Positions 59,401-64,000 of a DNA stretch of 64,000 bases are shown here, in pieces. The DNA comes from Acheta domesticus (Eukaryota > Arthropoda > Insecta > Orthoptera > Gryllidae): positions 158,572,921-158,636,920 of the forward strand of contig JAHLJT010000631.1 in NCBI GenBank assembly GCA_031308135.1, written 5' to 3'. Positions within the stretch are counted from its first letter, which is position 1. Each line of letters begins with the position of its first letter. Below the pieces are notes generated by a model. That model was given only the letters and a program-made list of their open reading frames with translations, was not told where the DNA came from and searched no databases. The position numbers and the translations under genes are program-made.

Positions 59401-60380
59401 GAGCTAAGAAGTGTTCAAAATTTCTACACAAACTGTACTTTTTTCTGATTCTTTCCCTCGCCTTTTATCTTGTTTCTTCGAAGACGGTACAAAGCCATCG
59501 ACTATAACCTCTTGGAGATAATGGTTTTCTCGATCCAACAAACATCGACCCTCGAGACACTTCCGAAGGTCAGTGACTTTTCTTCTTCCTTCCGGAGAGC
59601 CGCATCCCTTAGCCCACCAAAGCAGCCAGTGAACATCCTGCCCCTGCCCCAGGCTGATCACGTGGCTCTGGCCTGTGCTGCCGCCGTCGGCGCCATCACA
59701 CTCCCCTCCCCGGCTGCGTAGACGGCGTCCACTAATTTTGACCTCTCTCATGAACGGCCGCTCAGGCTGCGCGTGGCTCTCGCACCATTTCACACCGCAA
59801 TCGCCAGTCCTCGTTCCTCTGGGATTCGTCCCCCAATCGCCCCCTAAATTGCCTCAACGTCATCCTCAGACCCCAAAAATCCCTCCCTCACGCACTCTCC
59901 ACGTAGCACCCACACTTTAAGTTTGTCCAGATACTCTATTGGCGTTGTTTCCTTGACAGTCCTACTGCCTTCTGGTTTATACACCAACCATTATGAATAT
60001 TCTTCTCTAATAGTGCTACAGTCGAATTGGAGCGTTTGCTGATCATCTTCAAAAATTCAGTTTAGTTTGATTATTGCTAAATCATTGGGAATATGACATG
60101 GGTTTGGGAGATCAGCGCATCGTAGTGCTCTACGGAGAGAAGTGGCAAAATGATCGCTTTCAGTCCGCTGTCCTTGGATAAGATACTGCTTTTATATTAT
60201 AACTGCCGGTCACTAGAAATCTCAACCGGGCAGTCATTACGAATCTACTAACCCATTACCCGGGAGATAATCCCTTAACGTCACGTCAATATCTTTGCTG
60301 CCTTCACCCACAAACTGGTCATCCCCGAATACTCACACCGATCCCTCGCTTCACCCGTCCCTCCTCCCTCTCCTTGCTTC
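59401..60380. other. Balanced, pyrimidine-biased sequence, unrecognised
   Basis: The 129-codon minus frame (59404-59793) and its opposite frames have no recognisable motif. The stretch 59940-60380 holds nothing clear. Confidence 0.3.
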
Positions 60381-60933
60381 CTGCACGCGGTATCACGGCT
60401 CCCGTAGCTTCCCGGCGCTCCAATCGATGTGGAGCCAATGAGTCATAACGGTGCTCGTTGGCCTGTCCAATGCCGGCCACAGATAGAGATTAAACTGCCA
60501 TTGGAACTTGAAAAGCTCGACGTTAAATATAGCTTGATGACTTTCTATCGATTTCCAATTTACTACGTCATTTACAGCAAATTTCCACGCCGCCCAGGCC
60601 ACCTCCGACTGCGCTTCCTTGCGACTTCCTCGTTTTCTCGCTCGGTTTCTTCGGCTGCCGAGGGAGGAGGAAGAACGCGCTGGGCTGAAGGCGGGGCGGG
60701 GCGGGGTGGGGGTGGGGTGGGGGAAACGGGGGGGGGCGCCGGTGCCCGAGGCGAAAGGCCGCTGAGGAGCCGGTGATGCGGGTTGGCGGCTGAAGCTGGG
60801 CGTATCGCTCTGGTCTTCCGCCGAACTCCTACTTCTCTCGCTCTCTCTTTCTCTAGCTCTCTTCAGCTCGCACTAAAGGAGACCAGAAGATTTCTTCAGG
60901 TTGCGTAGAAAGCACCAGATATGAGATTTTTCA
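60381..60933. promoter_or_regulatory. GC-rich end of the left contig with G-tract cluster
   Basis: GGCGGGGCGGGGCGGGGTGGGG and further G runs at 60690-60740 are strong G-quadruplex candidates, and a CT-rich stretch follows (60833-60868). Such sequence often ends contigs. The segment stops at the N gap. Confidence 0.35.
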
Positions 60934-61933
60934 NNNNNNNNNNNNNNNNNNNNNNNNNNNNNNNNNNNNNNNNNNNNNNNNNNNNNNNNNNNNNNNNNNN
61001 NNNNNNNNNNNNNNNNNNNNNNNNNNNNNNNNNNNNNNNNNNNNNNNNNNNNNNNNNNNNNNNNNNNNNNNNNNNNNNNNNNNNNNNNNNNNNNNNNNNN
61101 NNNNNNNNNNNNNNNNNNNNNNNNNNNNNNNNNNNNNNNNNNNNNNNNNNNNNNNNNNNNNNNNNNNNNNNNNNNNNNNNNNNNNNNNNNNNNNNNNNNN
61201 NNNNNNNNNNNNNNNNNNNNNNNNNNNNNNNNNNNNNNNNNNNNNNNNNNNNNNNNNNNNNNNNNNNNNNNNNNNNNNNNNNNNNNNNNNNNNNNNNNNN
61301 NNNNNNNNNNNNNNNNNNNNNNNNNNNNNNNNNNNNNNNNNNNNNNNNNNNNNNNNNNNNNNNNNNNNNNNNNNNNNNNNNNNNNNNNNNNNNNNNNNNN
61401 NNNNNNNNNNNNNNNNNNNNNNNNNNNNNNNNNNNNNNNNNNNNNNNNNNNNNNNNNNNNNNNNNNNNNNNNNNNNNNNNNNNNNNNNNNNNNNNNNNNN
61501 NNNNNNNNNNNNNNNNNNNNNNNNNNNNNNNNNNNNNNNNNNNNNNNNNNNNNNNNNNNNNNNNNNNNNNNNNNNNNNNNNNNNNNNNNNNNNNNNNNNN
61601 NNNNNNNNNNNNNNNNNNNNNNNNNNNNNNNNNNNNNNNNNNNNNNNNNNNNNNNNNNNNNNNNNNNNNNNNNNNNNNNNNNNNNNNNNNNNNNNNNNNN
61701 NNNNNNNNNNNNNNNNNNNNNNNNNNNNNNNNNNNNNNNNNNNNNNNNNNNNNNNNNNNNNNNNNNNNNNNNNNNNNNNNNNNNNNNNNNNNNNNNNNNN
61801 NNNNNNNNNNNNNNNNNNNNNNNNNNNNNNNNNNNNNNNNNNNNNNNNNNNNNNNNNNNNNNNNNNNNNNNNNNNNNNNNNNNNNNNNNNNNNNNNNNNN
61901 NNNNNNNNNNNNNNNNNNNNNNNNNNNNNNNNN
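60934..61933. other. Assembly gap of exactly 1000 Ns
   Basis: The run is exactly 1000 bases, so it is a placeholder scaffold gap rather than a measured distance. The frames drawn through it are meaningless. Confidence 1.
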
Positions 61934-64000
61934 TCATAGTTTCCAATGAATTTTCTCCCGTATATGTCAATAGACGGTAAAAAATAGTGCAAGTCTCATT
62001 TCCGACAAACTCTCATAATTTCGAAAATTGCAAAAAGTTAACATTTCAAAACTACAAAATTAGCGTTATTTTTAGCTATAAACAAAATATTTTCTATAAA
62101 ATCAGATGTTTAAGAAAGTACATGTACAAGATTTTGAAAAAAAATAGTAGTTTTCATGTAATTTGTTTAAAATTAATGCGAACTATAAAATTTTTTTCTG
62201 AAACTCTTCTACAATCTTTTCTTTAATTTTTTTCCATATATAAAACAAGGAACGCTTTTACGAACGATGTAGGGGGTATGATGAGAATTAGTTGATCTCT
62301 CTGAATTTGCAAAAATTATTTGTCAGAAATGTTGGATTAAGACAATTACAGTTTTAAATGAGTCGTAATATTATACCACTTCCTAACTCGGAGGACGAGT
62401 CTTCACAAAAACAAATTGCTTGTTGAAAACACTTTCGCAGGTTCATGTAGTAGAAAACTGCATTGGAGCAGTTAGAAATAATGCAAGAAAATGTGGTGCT
62501 GTTGTGGCACCTCTAAGTATTTTATGTCATTGCAAGTTTTAAATTGTATGCATGCTTGAATTTCATTTTTATGGTCACGAGGCATTTTATTTCTTGTTTG
62601 AAATTTAGTGAAGTACATGAAATGGTTTACTTTCTTCTTTTAATTTTTTCACTATAAATATTCAAGTCCATGGAACATGACAGCACACACCATTTGTAAA
62701 CGTAATTAAATTTTCATGTTGTGCATTTATGCAATTCTGCAGGGACTAAACTATTTCATAGAAATTCCAGATGATTCGTGAATGTACAAAACAGGATTTT
62801 GGTGATTATTTTAAAAATAGGAGGTATAAATATACGAAGCGTATCCAAAATATCATTGTAAATAACTTTTTCATTCAATACAATACTCACGCCCTGAAAA
62901 CGAATTTCTAATTTTAAGATTCATAGTACATTAATAATTTCTTAATTACAAACAAACCGACACAATAACAACAAAAGTTCATAAACGGCTAAAGTCTTCC
63001 AAAATTTAGCTTCATGACTTTAACACATATTAAATAAGGATGGGAAAGACGAATTAGTATAAATGTTATTCAACGAGGTTTTCTAACTGCTACCAAAATG
63101 TCGATGACCTTGTTTTCATAACTCGTATCTTTTCATGCAAAAGACGCCCTAGCTTTTGAATGGTATCAAAATAGGAGAAACAGTTGGGAGGTGTACGCAA
63201 GTGAACGGTCTAATAAATACCACTTACGAACCAAGATTCCAACCTGTGTATTTTCAGTTGTGTTCGCTCTGCAGTATATACTATTACATACACACGCTAT
63301 GGGTCGATAGCGTAGTGTATTTTTTGACAATATGTGAATATGACATTTGATATAATTATGTCAATTTTAACCATGCCACATCTTCATGCGACAATTCACT
63401 ATCTTGTTGGTTCCAAAAAGGTCGTCTGAATTTCTTCGATATGCAGACTTTTGTGGTTTTCCTTGCAGCAAGTTTCCATTATTCGGAAGCGGTTTTTTTA
63501 ATCCTTAGAAATACGTGTAAAATACTATGAAAGGTATTGAAAAATATTCTAAGATGTTTATCGTAGAACATTCTTCATTAAAGTAAGAAACAAATATTAC
63601 TTCTTTCTATTTCAACACTACTTTCATGTCACAGAATTATTACCATTACTTTACATCACAAATCAAACTACAAACATATTTTACAACGCTTCGGTGTATT
63701 TGACATTCTATGGTTTACTTTAGAAAAAAGGAGAACATTAGTTCAAGTACATTCTAACTTTTCTCTTCAAATACGGAAGATAAGCGTGGTGAATGTTGGG
63801 AAGAAAATGAAAGAACGTCGAGCTGCAGATGGATCCTTAGGATTCATTTTAAAAGGTCAAGCATTGCTCTCTCATTTTCTTTCTGGAAGCTCCACTCACC
63901 CGTTCGTTACCCGGACCTCAGCATCTCGAGCTGGTAGGATGTCGCGCCCGGGTTTACCGGGAGGACGTCTTTAGGTCGGCGTTGTCGATCGCGGTACGCA
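61934..64000 (+). repeat. Large direct repeat, right copy (continues past window)
   Basis: This is a near-identical copy of 47984-50053. It starts at the very first base after the gap and is still matching at the window edge, so its true extent is unknown in both directions. The short frame at 63156-63350 corresponds to the one at 49207-49389 but diverges after a 1-bp indel. Confidence 0.95.

Noticed and set aside
60873..61992. Long frames across 60873-61992
   Set aside because: They consist almost entirely of Ns.

Overview
This window looks like animal nuclear DNA, most likely from an insect with a large, repeat-rich genome, possibly hemimetabolous. The evidence is one spliced exon with consensus splice sites in long non-coding flanks, a mariner relic, an R4/Dong-type LINE, tRNA-derived SINEs and abundant (TAA)n microsatellites. 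There is no bacterial gene organisation. Species and order cannot be fixed from the sequence alone.

The only convincing host coding sequence is one internal exon at 14138-14999 (+). It encodes 287 residues of a TMTC family protein (transmembrane and TPR-repeat O-mannosyltransferase, closest by recall to TMTC2). It carries the DFWGT, SYRPL, HPIHTEAVAG and SKETG family signatures, plus a Cys/Pro/Ala/Arg-rich insertion between two membrane segments. The acceptor is phase 2 and the donor phase 0. No other TMTC exon was seen, so on a single-gene model the window is about 14 kb of upstream and up to 49 kb of downstream intron.

The non-coding DNA is AT-rich, punctuated by about twenty CpG-rich islands of 200-600 bp. 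Several islands contain AT-rich motifs (CATAAA, TTAAT, TATAAAT) that make them candidate regulatory elements. Between 23.4 and 26.2 kb lies a nest of retroelements joined by (TAA)n tracts. It holds a 5'-truncated LINE copy with a 489-codon open 3' part, a tRNA-headed SINE, and an older LINE copy interrupted by another SINE. Each (TAA)n tract there lies directly after an element 3' end, and two of them also precede the next element's 5' end. A further SINE of this family sits beside a (TAG)n(TAA)n tract at 46.4 kb. A second SINE family has three copies (11.8, 50.6 and 51.5 kb), a third tRNA-like head lies near 16.0 kb, and a frameshifted mariner relic lies at 45.45-46.03 kb.

The right end needs care as an assembly. 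Exactly 1000 Ns (60934-61933) are followed by about 2.07 kb that is nearly identical to 47984-50053, differing by a few substitutions and five 1-bp indels. An uncollapsed alternative haplotype or a misjoin is the simplest reading. A 14-bp G-rich minisatellite (55.24-55.49 kb) explains the long Pro-rich open frames there.
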